DNA of 64,000 nucleotides from Nocardia bhagyanarayanae (GCF_006716565.1 NZ_VFPG01000001.1:5208001-5272000); one strand, 5' to 3'. Counted from the stretch's first letter, positions 15,481 through 23,823 are shown. The notes: a model not told the origin generated them from the letters alone. Made by a program: numbers and translations.

Positions 15481-17307
15481 ATGCACGATCCCGATCCACC
15501 GTTCAGGCCGATCCGCCGCCGAGACGGATACCTCCCGCTCGAGGACTACGGGCTGATCGGAGACGGCGCGACCGCCGCCCTCGCCGGTGTGGACGGCACG
15601 ATCCCCTGGCTGTGTATTCCCCGGTTCGACGCCGAACCGCTGTTCTGCGGACTGCTCGATCACGCACGTGGCGGGTCGTTCACCGTCGCCCCGGAGAACT
15701 TGCTCGAAGGCCGCCAGCGCTATCAACCCGACACCGGCGTGCTGGAAACCGAGTTGCGCTGCGAAACCGGAGTCGTCCGGCTGACCGATGCGATGGTTCT
15801 GCGCTCCGGCGCCGACCTGCGCGACGACGCTCCGGCCAACCGCGCCGAACTCGTTCGCTCCGCGGTCGTCGTCGACGGACACGTCCGTTTGAACGTGGAT
15901 GTCTCGCCGCGCGGCGGCGGCGAGGTGAGGCCAGTGTTCAGCGGTCTCGAGATCCGCGCGAAATCGCAACCGGGCCTGCGGCTGCATCTGCGCGGCAACC
16001 GGCCGCTGACCGGCCTGCGCAGCACCTACGAGCTGGAACAGGGAGAACGGCTCGAACTGGTGTTGTCCTGGGGACGATTCCATCGCCACCACCAGTTCGA
16101 CGCCTCGTCGATGCTGCACGACACCGCGACCGCCTGGCGATCGTGGTTGACGGATTGCAGCTACGACGGCCCGCGGAAACCCCTGGTCCGGCGTGCCGCG
16201 ATCACCCTCAAACTGTGCGACCACTGGGTCAACGGCTCCCTCGTCGCCGCGCCCACCTCCTCACTCCCGGCGCCGATCGGCGGCGTCCGCAACTGGGACT
16301 ACCGTTATGTCTGGATCCGCGACGCCGCCTACGCCGTATATGCCTTGCGCCGCATCGGCTTTCAGGGTGAGGCCGACGCGTTCCTCGGATGGGTTCTCGA
16401 CGCGTTCGAACGCAGCGACGGACTTCGCATCATGTACGACATCGACGGCGCGCCCGTGCCCGACGAGACCGAGGCCGCCGATCTGGAAGGCTACCGGCGC
16501 TCGGCTCCCGTCCGCTGGGGTAACGGGGCTGCCGACCAACGTCAGCACGACGTCTACGGCGAGATTCTGGATTGCGCCGACCAGTGGCTGCGCTCCGGCG
16601 GGGAGATTCAGCCAGACCTGTGGCCGAGCCTGGCTCGCCTGGCGGATGCGGCCGGTCGATCATGGGAGGAACCGGATCAAGGCATCTGGGAAGTGCGGAG
16701 CCAAGGCCGTGCGTTCACCTACAGCGCCGCACTGTGCGAGGTCGCGCTGGATCGCGCCGCCTCGATCGGCGAACGCTTCCGTCTGCCAGGGCCGGTCGGC
16801 ACGTGGCGCGCCACCGCCACGCACATCCGCGAATCCATCCTGAAACGCGCGTGGGACGATCGCGCGCGGACGCTCAGCGCACATCTCGACGGCGGCGGCG
16901 CCGTGGATGCCAGCCTGCTTGCGCTGCCACTCCGGCATGTCGTCCCCGCCGATCATCCACGCATGGTGGCGACAGCCGCCGCGGTGGCCGATCGCCTCGG
17001 CGCGGGAAACGGTTTGCTGTACCGATACCTGCACGACGAATCGCCCGACGGCCTGCCGGGCGACGAGGGCGCCTTCGTCCTGTGCAGCTTCTGGCTGGTC
17101 GACAACCTGACCATGCAAGGCCGCATCGAGGAAGCCGAGCAGCTCTACGACTCACTGTGCGATCGCGCCAGCACGCTGGGGTTGTTCTCCGAACAGATCG
17201 ACCCCTCCACCGGTGCGTTCATGGGCAACTTCCCTCAGGCGTTCAGCCACATCGGCGTCATCGCCAGTGGCGTGAACCTCGCACGCGCGAAGGCGGACCG
17301 AGAATGA
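15481..17307 (+). CDS. Glycoside hydrolase family 15 protein (glucoamylase/trehalase-like)
   Basis: 608 aa. N-terminal DYGLIGDGATAALAGVDGTIPWLCIPRFDAEPLF and GGVRNWDYRYVWIRDAAYAVYAL are signatures of bacterial GH15 proteins. The two acidic catalytic residues are expected in EEPDQGIWEVR (general acid) and SEQIDPSTGAFMGNFPQAFSH (general base), both present. Family members release glucose from alpha-glucans or trehalose; actinobacterial paralogues include trehalases. No signal peptide, so it acts inside the cell. ATG 15481 follows GGGAAGAG. Coupled by ATGA to glucose-6-phosphate dehydrogenase. Confidence 0.88.
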   Translation: MHDPDPPFRPIRRRDGYLPLEDYGLIGDGATAALAGVDGTIPWLCIPRFDAEPLFCGLLDHARGGSFTVAPENLLEGRQRYQPDTGVLETELRCETGVVRLTDAMVLRSGADLRDDAPANRAELVRSAVVVDGHVRLNVDVSPRGGGEVRPVFSGLEIRAKSQPGLRLHLRGNRPLTGLRSTYELEQGERLELVLSWGRFHRHHQFDASSMLHDTATAWRSWLTDCSYDGPRKPLVRRAAITLKLCDHWVNGSLVAAPTSSLPAPIGGVRNWDYRYVWIRDAAYAVYALRRIGFQGEADAFLGWVLDAFERSDGLRIMYDIDGAPVPDETEAADLEGYRRSAPVRWGNGAADQRQHDVYGEILDCADQWLRSGGEIQPDLWPSLARLADAAGRSWEEPDQGIWEVRSQGRAFTYSAALCEVALDRAASIGERFRLPGPVGTWRATATHIRESILKRAWDDRARTLSAHLDGGGAVDASLLALPLRHVVPADHPRMVATAAAVADRLGAGNGLLYRYLHDESPDGLPGDEGAFVLCSFWLVDNLTMQGRIEEAEQLYDSLCDRASTLGLFSEQIDPSTGAFMGNFPQAFSHIGVIASGVNLARAKADRE

Positions 17308-18677
17308 TCCAACGGCTTGTCATCTTCGGCGGCACAGGCGACCTGACCGGACGGTACCTCCTGCCGGGGCTGGCCGCACTGCACGAGTCCGGAAAGCTCG
17401 ATACGGGTTTCCAGCTCGTCTGCGTCGATCTGAAAGACTGGGACGACAAGCAATTCCGGGCGTGGGCCGCCGACCAACTCGACCAGCATGCCGCGAGTAC
17501 GGCAGGCGACAGCAGACGAGCGATCACAGCCGCCGCACGATATCGGCGAGCCGACATTCAGAATCCGCTCGAGGTGGCCGAAGCGATCGCCGGTGCCGGT
17601 CCGGTGGCCGTCTACCTGGCGTTGGCTCCCGCACTGTTCCCCACGGCGATCCGAACGCTGCACGAAGCGCACCTGCCCGACGGCAGCCGGATCGTGCTCG
17701 AGAAGCCTTTCGGCGTGGACCTCGCCAGTGCCGAGACCCTCAACCAACTGCTGTCGGACCTGGTACCGGAACAGGCCGTCTTCCGGGTGGACCACTTCCT
17801 CGCCATGACGACCGTGCAGAACCTGCTCGGCAGCAGGCTGGCCAACCGCGTGCTCGAATCCCTTTGGAACAGCGCGCATATCGCCAAAGTCGAGATCACC
17901 TGGGACGAGACGCTCACCGTCGAGGGCAGGGCCGGGTACTACGACAACGTCGGGGCGCTCGAGGACATGGTGCAGAACCATCTCCTGCAATTGCTGTGCC
18001 TGGTGGCCATGGAACCTCCGATCACGCTGTCCGAACGTGATCTGCGCGACCGCAAGGTCGACGTGCTGCGGTCGATACGCCCCCTCACCGACGACGACAT
18101 ACCGCACCGCACGCGCCGGGCACGCTACAGCGCGGGCACGATCGGCGATCGCAGTGTCCCCTCCTACACCGACGAGCCCGGCGTCGACCCGCAACGTGGC
18201 ACCGAGACCTACGCTGAAATCGAACTGGCACTGGACAATTGGCGATGGTCGGGAACGACCTTCGTGCTGCGCACCGGCAAAGCCCTCGGCGCGGACCGCA
18301 AGGAAGTCGCGGTCCACTTTCGTCCCGTACCCCACGTGCCCTTCGGCCACGATGGGTCGACATCGCCGAACATCCTGCGTTTCGCGCTCGACCCCGAAAG
18401 CCTCACCCTCGCTCTCACGGTGGTGGGACCCACCGCGGGCACCTTGGTTCCGCTCACCATGACCGCACCGATTCAACCACCGGAACTTCCCGCCTACGGA
18501 CGGCTCCTGCTGGACGTCCTGACCGGAAACGCGGCCCTGTCCATCCGCGGCGACGAAGCCGAACAGGCATGGCGGGTCGTCACCCCGATCATTTCCGCCT
18601 GGTCGCGGGACCTCGTGCCACTCGACCACTATCCCGCGGGCTCGGTCGTGCCGAGCGGTGTCGGCAACGGTCGATGA
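17304..18677 (+). CDS. zwf: Glucose-6-phosphate 1-dehydrogenase (divergent)
   Basis: 457 aa. N-terminal FGGTGDLTGRYLLPGL is the NAD(P)-binding motif; EKPFG, YYDNVGALEDMVQNHLLQLL (with the catalytic His) and YAEIELALDNWRWSGTTFVLRTGKAL are family landmarks. The active-site signature, usually RIDHYLGKE, reads RVDHFLAMT: Asp and His are kept but the phosphate-binding Lys is Met. It would convert glucose-6-phosphate to 6-phosphogluconolactone for the pentose phosphate pathway, but activity should not be taken for granted. Start ATG 17304 overlaps the GH15 stop; its own stop overlaps gntK. Confidence 0.84.
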   Translation: MIQRLVIFGGTGDLTGRYLLPGLAALHESGKLDTGFQLVCVDLKDWDDKQFRAWAADQLDQHAASTAGDSRRAITAAARYRRADIQNPLEVAEAIAGAGPVAVYLALAPALFPTAIRTLHEAHLPDGSRIVLEKPFGVDLASAETLNQLLSDLVPEQAVFRVDHFLAMTTVQNLLGSRLANRVLESLWNSAHIAKVEITWDETLTVEGRAGYYDNVGALEDMVQNHLLQLLCLVAMEPPITLSERDLRDRKVDVLRSIRPLTDDDIPHRTRRARYSAGTIGDRSVPSYTDEPGVDPQRGTETYAEIELALDNWRWSGTTFVLRTGKALGADRKEVAVHFRPVPHVPFGHDGSTSPNILRFALDPESLTLALTVVGPTAGTLVPLTMTAPIQPPELPAYGRLLLDVLTGNAALSIRGDEAEQAWRVVTPIISAWSRDLVPLDHYPAGSVVPSGVGNGR

Positions 18678-19228
18678 ACACATCGGATACCCCCGGTCGT
18701 CCCCCGCCGCCCTGCATCGTCGTCATGGGTGTTTCCGGCACCGGGAAAACGACGATCGCTCGCCTACTGGCCGACGAATTCGGCATCCCGTTCGCCGACG
18801 CGGACGATTTCCACCCGCCGGCGAACGTCGCGAAGATGGCCTCGGGCACCCCGTTGGACGACAGCGATCGCGGCCCCTGGCTCACCGCGGTCGGCCGCTG
18901 GCTGCACGACCACTACGCCGCCGGCACGGGCGCCGTGGTCGCCTGCTCGGCACTCAAACGTCGCTACCGCGACATACTGCACGCCTCCGCGCCGTCGGTG
19001 TTCTTCCTGCTCCTGACCGCCAGCCGCGAACAATTGATCGAGCGGATGACCGGTCGCCACGGTCACTACATGCCGCTGTCCCTGCTCGATTCCCAACTGG
19101 ACGCGCTCGAACCACTGCAACCCAGCGAACAAGGCGCCATCCTCCCGGCCGATCGAGCACCCGATCACATCGCCGGTGCGGCGGCCGCGCTCCTCCGAAA
19201 AGCCTCTGGCGCACCGGAATCCGGGTAG
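18674..19228 (+). CDS. gntK: Gluconokinase
   Basis: 184 aa. P-loop GVSGTGKTT at ~19-27, then FADADDFHPPANVAKMASGTPLDDSDRGPWL, the conserved GntK substrate region, and ACSALKRRYRDILH. It phosphorylates gluconate to 6-phosphogluconate. Coupled by ATGA to the glucose-6-phosphate dehydrogenase gene, so two entries to 6-phosphogluconate share one transcript with a glucose-releasing GH15 enzyme. Confidence 0.93.
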   Translation: MNTSDTPGRPPPPCIVVMGVSGTGKTTIARLLADEFGIPFADADDFHPPANVAKMASGTPLDDSDRGPWLTAVGRWLHDHYAAGTGAVVACSALKRRYRDILHASAPSVFFLLLTASREQLIERMTGRHGHYMPLSLLDSQLDALEPLQPSEQGAILPADRAPDHIAGAAAALLRKASGAPESG

Positions 19229-19328
19229 CTCCAGGTCCTGACCGCGACCTCCGGAGCACGCGAACCGTAGTCGCAGTGCGGCCGCGCCAGTGCTCGGCAG
19301 GTCTGCAGACGCTCGGGGAGGCCGGGCG

Positions 19329-20051
19329 TCAGCGGTCCTTGTCGCTGGAGCCGTCGCAGCAGTCGCAGCCGTGCTCGTCCGTCCCGGTGGTACCGAGCAG
19401 TGCGGTCGGTGTGGGGCAGCAGGTGTCGCCCTTCCACGCGTCGCGGCCTTCCTTCACCGCGATCGCGGCGATGACGAGTGCGGCGATCGGGTCGGCCCAG
19501 GACCAGCCGAAGAGACTGTTGAGCAGCAGCCCGAACAGCAGGACCGCAGAGAGGTAGGTGCACAGCAGGGTCTGCTTGGAATCGGCTACCGCGGAAGCGG
19601 ATCCGAGTTCGCGCCCGGCGCGGCGCTGCGCCCACGACAGCACCGGCATGACGACCAGGCTGACCGCGGCCAGGGTGATCCCGATCGGCGAGTGCCGCGC
19701 GTCGCCGATACCGAGCAGGCCGCGGACCGACTCGACGGTGACGTAGGCGGCGAGGGCGAAGAAGGAGAACGCGATGATTCGCAGCGCGATCTTCTCTCGT
19801 CGCTCCGGGTCGCGGCCGGCGAACTGCCAGGCCACCGCCGCGGCCGAGGACACCTCGATCACCGAGTCGAGGCCGAACCCGATCAGCGCGGTCGAGGACA
19901 CTCGAGCGCCCTCGGTGAGCGCGATGACCGCCTCGACGACGTTGTAGGAGATGGTCGCGGCGACGAACCACCGGATCCGCCGCGCCAGCACCGCCTTACG
20001 GTCCGGGCTCGGCCCGGCCGAGACCGGAGAGGGCATCCCGAGGGAGGCCAT
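19329..20051 (-). CDS. Cation diffusion facilitator-family metal transporter
   Basis: 240 aa with about five to six helices (WFVAATISYNVVEAVIALTEG, IGFGLDSVIEVSSAAAVAWQFAG, IIAFSFFALAAYVTVESV, IGITLAAVSLVVMPVLSWA, TYLSAVLLFGLLLNSLFGWSWADPIAALVIAAIAVKEG). GxDSVxE and SWADPxAALxIA are CDF-type helix motifs. The Cys-rich C-terminus (TCCPTP, GCDCCDG) probably binds metal. ATG 20051 overlaps the TGA of the upstream CmtR-like sensor (TGATG), so the two are co-translated; the longer frame to 20447 is antisense read-through. Likely exports the metal sensed by that regulator (Cd/Pb/Zn). Confidence 0.85.
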   Translation of the reverse strand: MASLGMPSPVSAGPSPDRKAVLARRIRWFVAATISYNVVEAVIALTEGARVSSTALIGFGLDSVIEVSSAAAVAWQFAGRDPERREKIALRIIAFSFFALAAYVTVESVRGLLGIGDARHSPIGITLAAVSLVVMPVLSWAQRRAGRELGSASAVADSKQTLLCTYLSAVLLFGLLLNSLFGWSWADPIAALVIAAIAVKEGRDAWKGDTCCPTPTALLGTTGTDEHGCDCCDGSSDKDR

Positions 20052-20386
20052 CAGCAGCATCCCGCGGTGTCGGAATCCGGGCAGCAGGCGGGGTCGACCG
20101 CCAGCACCAGGCCGAGCAGGTCGTCGAGAGCGGCCCCGATGCGGGCATCGGCCAGTTCGTAGCGGCTGCGGCGACCCTCCGGGATCGCGACCACCAGTCC
20201 GCACCCGCGCAGGCACGCGAGATGGTTGGACAGGATCTGGCGCGTAACGCCGATCCGCTCGGCCAGCTCCGACGGATATCCCGGCTGCCGGCGCAGGTTC
20301 AGCAGGATCTGGGTGCGGGTCGGATCCGACAGCGCATGCCCGAACCGGGCGAGAGCGTCGGTGTGCAGCACCGGCAGAGTCTCCAT
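20051..20386 (-). CDS. cmtR: CmtR-type ArsR/SmtB metal-sensing repressor
   Basis: 111 aa winged-helix protein: FGHALSDPTRTQILLNLRR, LAERIGVTRQILSNHLACLRGCGLV. Cys58 and Cys62 in LACLRGCG correspond to Cys57/Cys61 of M. tuberculosis CmtR, and Cys101/102 (DPACCPDS) matches its third ligand Cys102; CmtR senses Cd(II) and Pb(II). A CC pair also ends the protein. ATG 20386 chosen over 20401 by similarity at the N-terminus. Co-translated with the CDF exporter. Confidence 0.87.
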   Translation of the reverse strand: METLPVLHTDALARFGHALSDPTRTQILLNLRRQPGYPSELAERIGVTRQILSNHLACLRGCGLVVAIPEGRRSRYELADARIGAALDDLLGLVLAVDPACCPDSDTAGCC

Positions 20387-20406
20387 GAGGCAACAGTACA
20401 TCGAAA

Positions 20407-20418
20407 TCTGTATTCAGA
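20407..20418. promoter_or_regulatory. Candidate CmtR operator
   Basis: Short dyad TCTG-tatt-CAGA 21 bp upstream of the cmtR start, in an AT-rich part of the divergent gap. The position fits ArsR autorepression; the assignment is from position only. Confidence 0.45.
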
Positions 20419-20441
20419 AAATATTGGATCGTGATTCGGGG

Positions 20442-20473
20442 TTGCATCCTGTACCGGGGTACAGGCTTACCGT
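20442..20473 (+). promoter_or_regulatory. MerR-type metal-responsive promoter
   Basis: -35 TTGCAT (20442-20447), a 20-bp spacer containing the perfect dyad CCTGTACC-gg-GGTACAGG (20448-20465), and -10 TACCGT (20468-20473). The over-long spacer with a central dyad is the hallmark of MerR-activated promoters. The -10 ends 6 bp before ATG 20480, so transcripts are probably leaderless. Confidence 0.8.
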
Positions 20474-20479
20474 CGAAAC

Positions 20480-20824
20480 ATGACGATCTCCTCTGAAGAC
20501 GAGGGCGGGGTACCGGACGCCTGCACCCTGCCCACCGCGGAGCAGCCGATGCGGATCGCCGAGTTCGACCGCTTCTTCGCCGAATTCGCGCACACCGCCC
20601 GCCGGACTGGCCCGGCCCGGCTCGAACTCTTGCTGGATCCGGCCGCGGAACCGACCGCCCGTGATCTGGCCGCGCGGGAGTCGAGTTGCTGCTCGTTCCT
20701 CACCTTCGACTTCGACACCACCGAAGCCGGTCTCGTGATGGGCATCGGGGTTCCCGGCACCTACGTCGACGTGCTCGACGCCTTCGCCGCCCGTGCCGAC
20801 AGCGCGATCGGCGGCGCCCGGTGA
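20480..20824 (+). CDS. Small conserved protein of a MerR-controlled metal operon
   Basis: 114 aa, no signal peptide or membrane segment. It shows ACTLPTAEQPMRIAEFDRFFAEF at the N-terminus and a striking ESSCCSFLTFDFD motif (~70) with paired Cys. Proteins of this type usually sit next to MerR genes in mycobacterial and nocardial metal loci; a metal-binding role is inferred from the CC pair. It starts 6 bp after a MerR-type -10 element and overlaps the merR GTG start (20821), so it is the first gene of the operon. Confidence 0.7.
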   Translation: MTISSEDEGGVPDACTLPTAEQPMRIAEFDRFFAEFAHTARRTGPARLELLLDPAAEPTARDLAARESSCCSFLTFDFDTTEAGLVMGIGVPGTYVDVLDAFAARADSAIGGAR

Positions 20825-21263
20825 CCACGCTGCGCACCAGCGAACTCGCCGCGGCGGCAGGGGTGAACACCCAGACGCTGCACTACTACGAACGCCGCGG
20901 TCTGCTCGCCGAACCGGAGCGCACCCTCGGCGGGCACCGCCTCTATCCGGAGCAGTCCGTCACGGTGCTGTGATCAAGGCGGCCCAGCGGCTCGGGTTCA
21001 CGCTCGACGAGGTCGCCGACCTGCTCGCCGCCACCCAATTCGGCCGCGCCGATGCCGGGCTACAGTCCCGGGCGGCGGCGAAGCTGGCCGAGGTCGACGC
21101 CGAGCTCGCCGAACTCACCGCCGTGCGCGACACCCTGCGCGCGGCACTGGCCGCTGGATGCGACGACCTGCTCGCCTGTAGCGAATCACCTTGCTGCCCG
21201 GTGCCTTTCGACACGAAAGTCGACGACCGCGCGACGAGCGCAGGGGGCAGCTGTGGCTGCTGA
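20821..21263 (+). pseudogene. MerR-family regulator interrupted by a frameshift
   Basis: GTG 20821 opens VTTLRTSELAAAAGVNTQTLHYYERRGLLAEPERTLGGHRLYPEQSVTVL and then hits TGA (20971-20973). The rest of the family sequence, VIKAAQRLGFTLDEVADLLAATQ, continues in the frame one base back and runs to 21263 with a Cys-rich tail (AGCDDLLACSESPCCPVPF). Relatives read about ...LRVIKAAQRLGF at the junction, so a net loss of one base (or four) is likely near 20968. The helix-turn-helix and sensor halves are thus on different frames. The break is a real mutation or an assembly error. Confidence 0.8.
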
Positions 21264-21537
21264 GACACGCTGGTGGGCGCCGATCGGGGCGGGCGCCCTG
21301 CTGTGCCTGGGCTGCTGCGTCGCCCCGCTGCTCATCGTGGCCGGCGTCCTCGGCAGCGGCACATTGCTGGTCGGCCTGTCCTGGCTGCAACCGCTCGGCT
21401 TCGCACTCATCGGTATCGGTGTCGCCGGGTTGCTCTGGTCGCGGCTGCGCGCCGGCCGCACCGGCTGCCCTATCGGTGACGGCACGAATTCGTGCGCGAG
21501 CTCGGGCTGCGGCTGCACCACGACCACGGTCGCCTGA
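21253..21537 (+). CDS. Small metal-transport-like membrane protein (MerT-like)
   Basis: 94 aa, two helices (PIGAGALLCLGCCVAPLLIVAGVL and LQPLGFALIGIGVAGLLWSRL). The first holds CCVAP, like the CCxxP of mercuric transporters MerT/MerC, and the C-terminus is Cys-rich (TGCPIGDG, CASSGCGC). GTG 21253 overlaps the end of the merR frame by 11 bp and follows a purine run. Third gene of the MerR-controlled operon; metal uptake into a detoxification route is inferred, and the exact metal is unknown. No merA or merB is present nearby. Confidence 0.68.
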   Translation: MAAETRWWAPIGAGALLCLGCCVAPLLIVAGVLGSGTLLVGLSWLQPLGFALIGIGVAGLLWSRLRAGRTGCPIGDGTNSCASSGCGCTTTTVA

Positions 21538-21561
21538 ATTCCGGCATTTCAGGCTCTGCCC

Positions 21562-21681
21562 ATGACCGTGCTGCGCTCGATACTGCTGTTCGCCTCGGCC
21601 GCCGTCGCCGAGATCGGCGGCGCATGGCTGGTCAGGCAAGGCGTTCGCGAGCACCGTGGGTCGCCGGCCGTTCGCAGGTGA
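21562..21681 (+). pseudogene. YnfA/UPF0060 N-terminal remnant
   Basis: [33 protein letters not shown] matches the start of UPF0060 (YnfA-like) small multidrug-resistance-type membrane proteins, normally ~110 residues. Similarity stops after ~33 residues and the frame ends at TGA 21681, so about two thirds of the protein is missing. It lies just after the metal operon, where such genes are common. Confidence 0.75.
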
Positions 21682-21747
21682 TCCCACTTCCCATGGGGTG
21701 ATTTCGAGCGCCGTGCGTCGGCGTGTTCCGGGCGGTACGGTCGGGAT

Positions 21748-23316
21748 ATGCCCGGGCAGCGCGGCGACGGCTCGTTTGGAAACTACCGCCTCGAACGCTT
21801 GCTGGGGCGCGGCGGCATGGGCGAGGTGTGGCTGGCGCGCGACCGTAGCGGCAGCGCCGTGGCGCTGAAGGTCTTGTCCACGACGTATTCCGCGGATTCG
21901 GCCTATCGGCGTCGTTTCGAGCGAGAGGCACGGTTGGGTTCGCGGCTGCGCAACCCGCATATCGTGCCCATCCACGCCTTCGGCGAGGTCGATGGCCACC
22001 TGTTCTTGGAGATGGCCTACATCGAGGGCGTCGACCTGGCTACCCGCCTGCGGTCGGGCGCGCTCGCACCGGCGCGCGCTGTGGATGTCGTCGCGCAAGC
22101 CGCCGAGGCGTTGGATACCGCGCACGCGGCCGGGCTCGTCCATCGGGATGTGAAACCGGCCAACATCCTCGAGCACACCAGCGGTTTCGTGTACCTGATC
22201 GACTTCGGTATCGCCCGCGCCGCCGACGGCACCGCGATCACCGCCAGCGGCCAGGTTGTCGGCACGTTGCAATACATGGCGCCGGAGCGGTTCACCGGAA
22301 CGCTCGACGCCCGCTCCGATATCTATTCGCTGGCGTGCGTGCTCTACGAAACCCTCACCGGGCAGGTGCCTTACGGTGACGGTGATCCCGCACGTCAGAT
22401 GCACGCGCACTTGACGTCCGCACCGCCACACGCCTCACAAATCGCCGCCGATGTTCCCGCCGCGCTCGATGCCGTCATCGCTCGCGGCATGGCCAAGGAC
22501 CCGGACGACCGGTACGCCAGCGCCGGGCAATTCGCCGCCGCGGCGCGCGCTGCCCTCGGCGTGCGGGCACCGGCTCAGCCGCCGCCGGTTCCGCACGGGG
22601 CCGCCGGACCCCGCCCCGCGACTCGCGTCATCACCGCCCCGGGCCCGTCGGCGACCGCGGCAGCGACCCCGTCGATGCGAGCGCGGGAGTCCCCGGCGGT
22701 CCCGCCCGTCGGCCCTCCCGGTCCGCGCGGGAACCCGTCTATCGGCGGGTGGATATCTTTCGGCGCCGGAGTGGTCGCTCTTGCCGCGCTGGCTTTGTGG
22801 TTGCTGGTCGGCGGCATCGGCTCCGGCCCGAGTCCGAGCACGACGACGAACGAAGCCGCCACTTCCGCGACCGCTCCACCGCAGACAGCCGAGGGACCGC
22901 CCTACGATGCGGCCGACGGCGCGCGCGACGGCAACTTCGCGTTCACCGTGGTGGACGCCCTGCCCAGCACCGGTCCGGGGAGCCCGGACGGTGCGGACAC
23001 CATCGTGACGTTGACGGTCACCAATGTGTCCGGCCAGCAACAAGATTTCCGCATCGATGAGCAACGCCTGATCACCACGGAAGGCCGGTCGGTCGCGCCC
23101 AAGGCCGCGGACAACCCCTCCGGCGGCAACACGATCCCCCTCGGCCCCGGAAGCACCAGCACGATCCGGTTGGCCTTCGACGTCCCTGGTGACGCCAAAA
23201 AGGACGACAAGAAAGAGGACGACAAGAAGAAAGACGACAAGAAGCGGGAAGTGCCGAGCCATTTGGAGTTGCACGGCGGACCGTCGACCCCCGGCGTGAT
23301 CGTGCCGATCCCGTAG
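21748..23316 (+). CDS. Transmembrane Ser/Thr protein kinase with extracellular DUF4352-like domain
   Basis: 522 aa. Kinase domain ~12-270: glycine loop LLGRGGMGEVWLARD, VALKV lysine, VHRDVKPANIL catalytic loop, LIDFGIA metal site and GTLQYMAPERF activation segment, as in PknB-type Hanks kinases. A Pro-rich linker, one membrane helix (~333-355) and an extracytoplasmic domain follow, with NFAFTVVDALPSTGPG and VTNVSGQQQDFRIDEQRL, of DUF4352 style. Close to the C-terminus is a Lys/Asp run (KKDDKKEDDKKKDDKK). It may phosphorylate FHA proteins such as the transporter at 7448-9901, but no direct link is visible. Confidence 0.88.
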   Translation: MPGQRGDGSFGNYRLERLLGRGGMGEVWLARDRSGSAVALKVLSTTYSADSAYRRRFEREARLGSRLRNPHIVPIHAFGEVDGHLFLEMAYIEGVDLATRLRSGALAPARAVDVVAQAAEALDTAHAAGLVHRDVKPANILEHTSGFVYLIDFGIARAADGTAITASGQVVGTLQYMAPERFTGTLDARSDIYSLACVLYETLTGQVPYGDGDPARQMHAHLTSAPPHASQIAADVPAALDAVIARGMAKDPDDRYASAGQFAAAARAALGVRAPAQPPPVPHGAAGPRPATRVITAPGPSATAAATPSMRARESPAVPPVGPPGPRGNPSIGGWISFGAGVVALAALALWLLVGGIGSGPSPSTTTNEAATSATAPPQTAEGPPYDAADGARDGNFAFTVVDALPSTGPGSPDGADTIVTLTVTNVSGQQQDFRIDEQRLITTEGRSVAPKAADNPSGGNTIPLGPGSTSTIRLAFDVPGDAKKDDKKEDDKKKDDKKREVPSHLELHGGPSTPGVIVPIP

Positions 23317-23349
23317 TCGGCGGCCACGCGGTCGCCTCGAGCGCGGCGA

Positions 23350-23823
23350 TCACGCATCTGTCGCCGAGGCGTGTTCACCGACCTTGCGGACTCGGGTGGT
23401 CGCCGCGGTGACACGCTCGCCCTCGCGGTCTTCGGGGTGCAGCGGGGCGATAGGGCTGTCGTGACGGTCGACGAGTGTCGAGTGCGGTTCGTCGGTGGCG
23501 AAGGCGTGCCGTTCTCCCCATTGGCGCAAGGCCACGACGACGGTGAAGAGATCCTGCCCGGCTTCGGTGAGTACGTAGCTGTGCCGCTTGCCGCCGGGGG
23601 TGGTGCTCATGGTGAGGATTCCGTGGTCGACGAGCCTGCGCAGGCGGTCGGTGAGGATGTTCCTTGCGATCCCGAGTCGCTGCTGGAATTCGGTGAAGGT
23701 CGCCGCGCCGTCCATGGCGTCACGCACGATCAGCAGGCTCCACCGATCGCCCACGAGGTCGACGGTTCGGGCGACCGGACAGGTCGGATCGGTCCACTCG
23801 CGGCCGGAGCCGAGCGCCGTCAT
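23350..23823 (-). CDS. HxlR-family transcriptional regulator
   Basis: 157 aa winged-helix protein: TCPVARTVDLVGDRWSLLIVRDAMDGAATFTEFQQRLGIARNILTDRLRRLVDHGIL is characteristic, and Cys19 is in the position of the redox-sensing Cys of HypR/YodB-like members. ATG 23823 follows GGGAGGG. Divergent from an MFS transporter with nested inverted repeats between them, so probably its local regulator. The acidic C-terminal extension (~120-157) is unremarkable. Confidence 0.85.
   Translation of the reverse strand: MTALGSGREWTDPTCPVARTVDLVGDRWSLLIVRDAMDGAATFTEFQQRLGIARNILTDRLRRLVDHGILTMSTTPGGKRHSYVLTEAGQDLFTVVVALRQWGERHAFATDEPHSTLVDRHDSPIAPLHPEDREGERVTAATTRVRKVGEHASATDA

Noticed and set aside
20821..21263. 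Programmed -1 frameshifting in merR
   Set aside because: No slippery heptamer or downstream structure at the stop; mutation or sequencing error is simpler.
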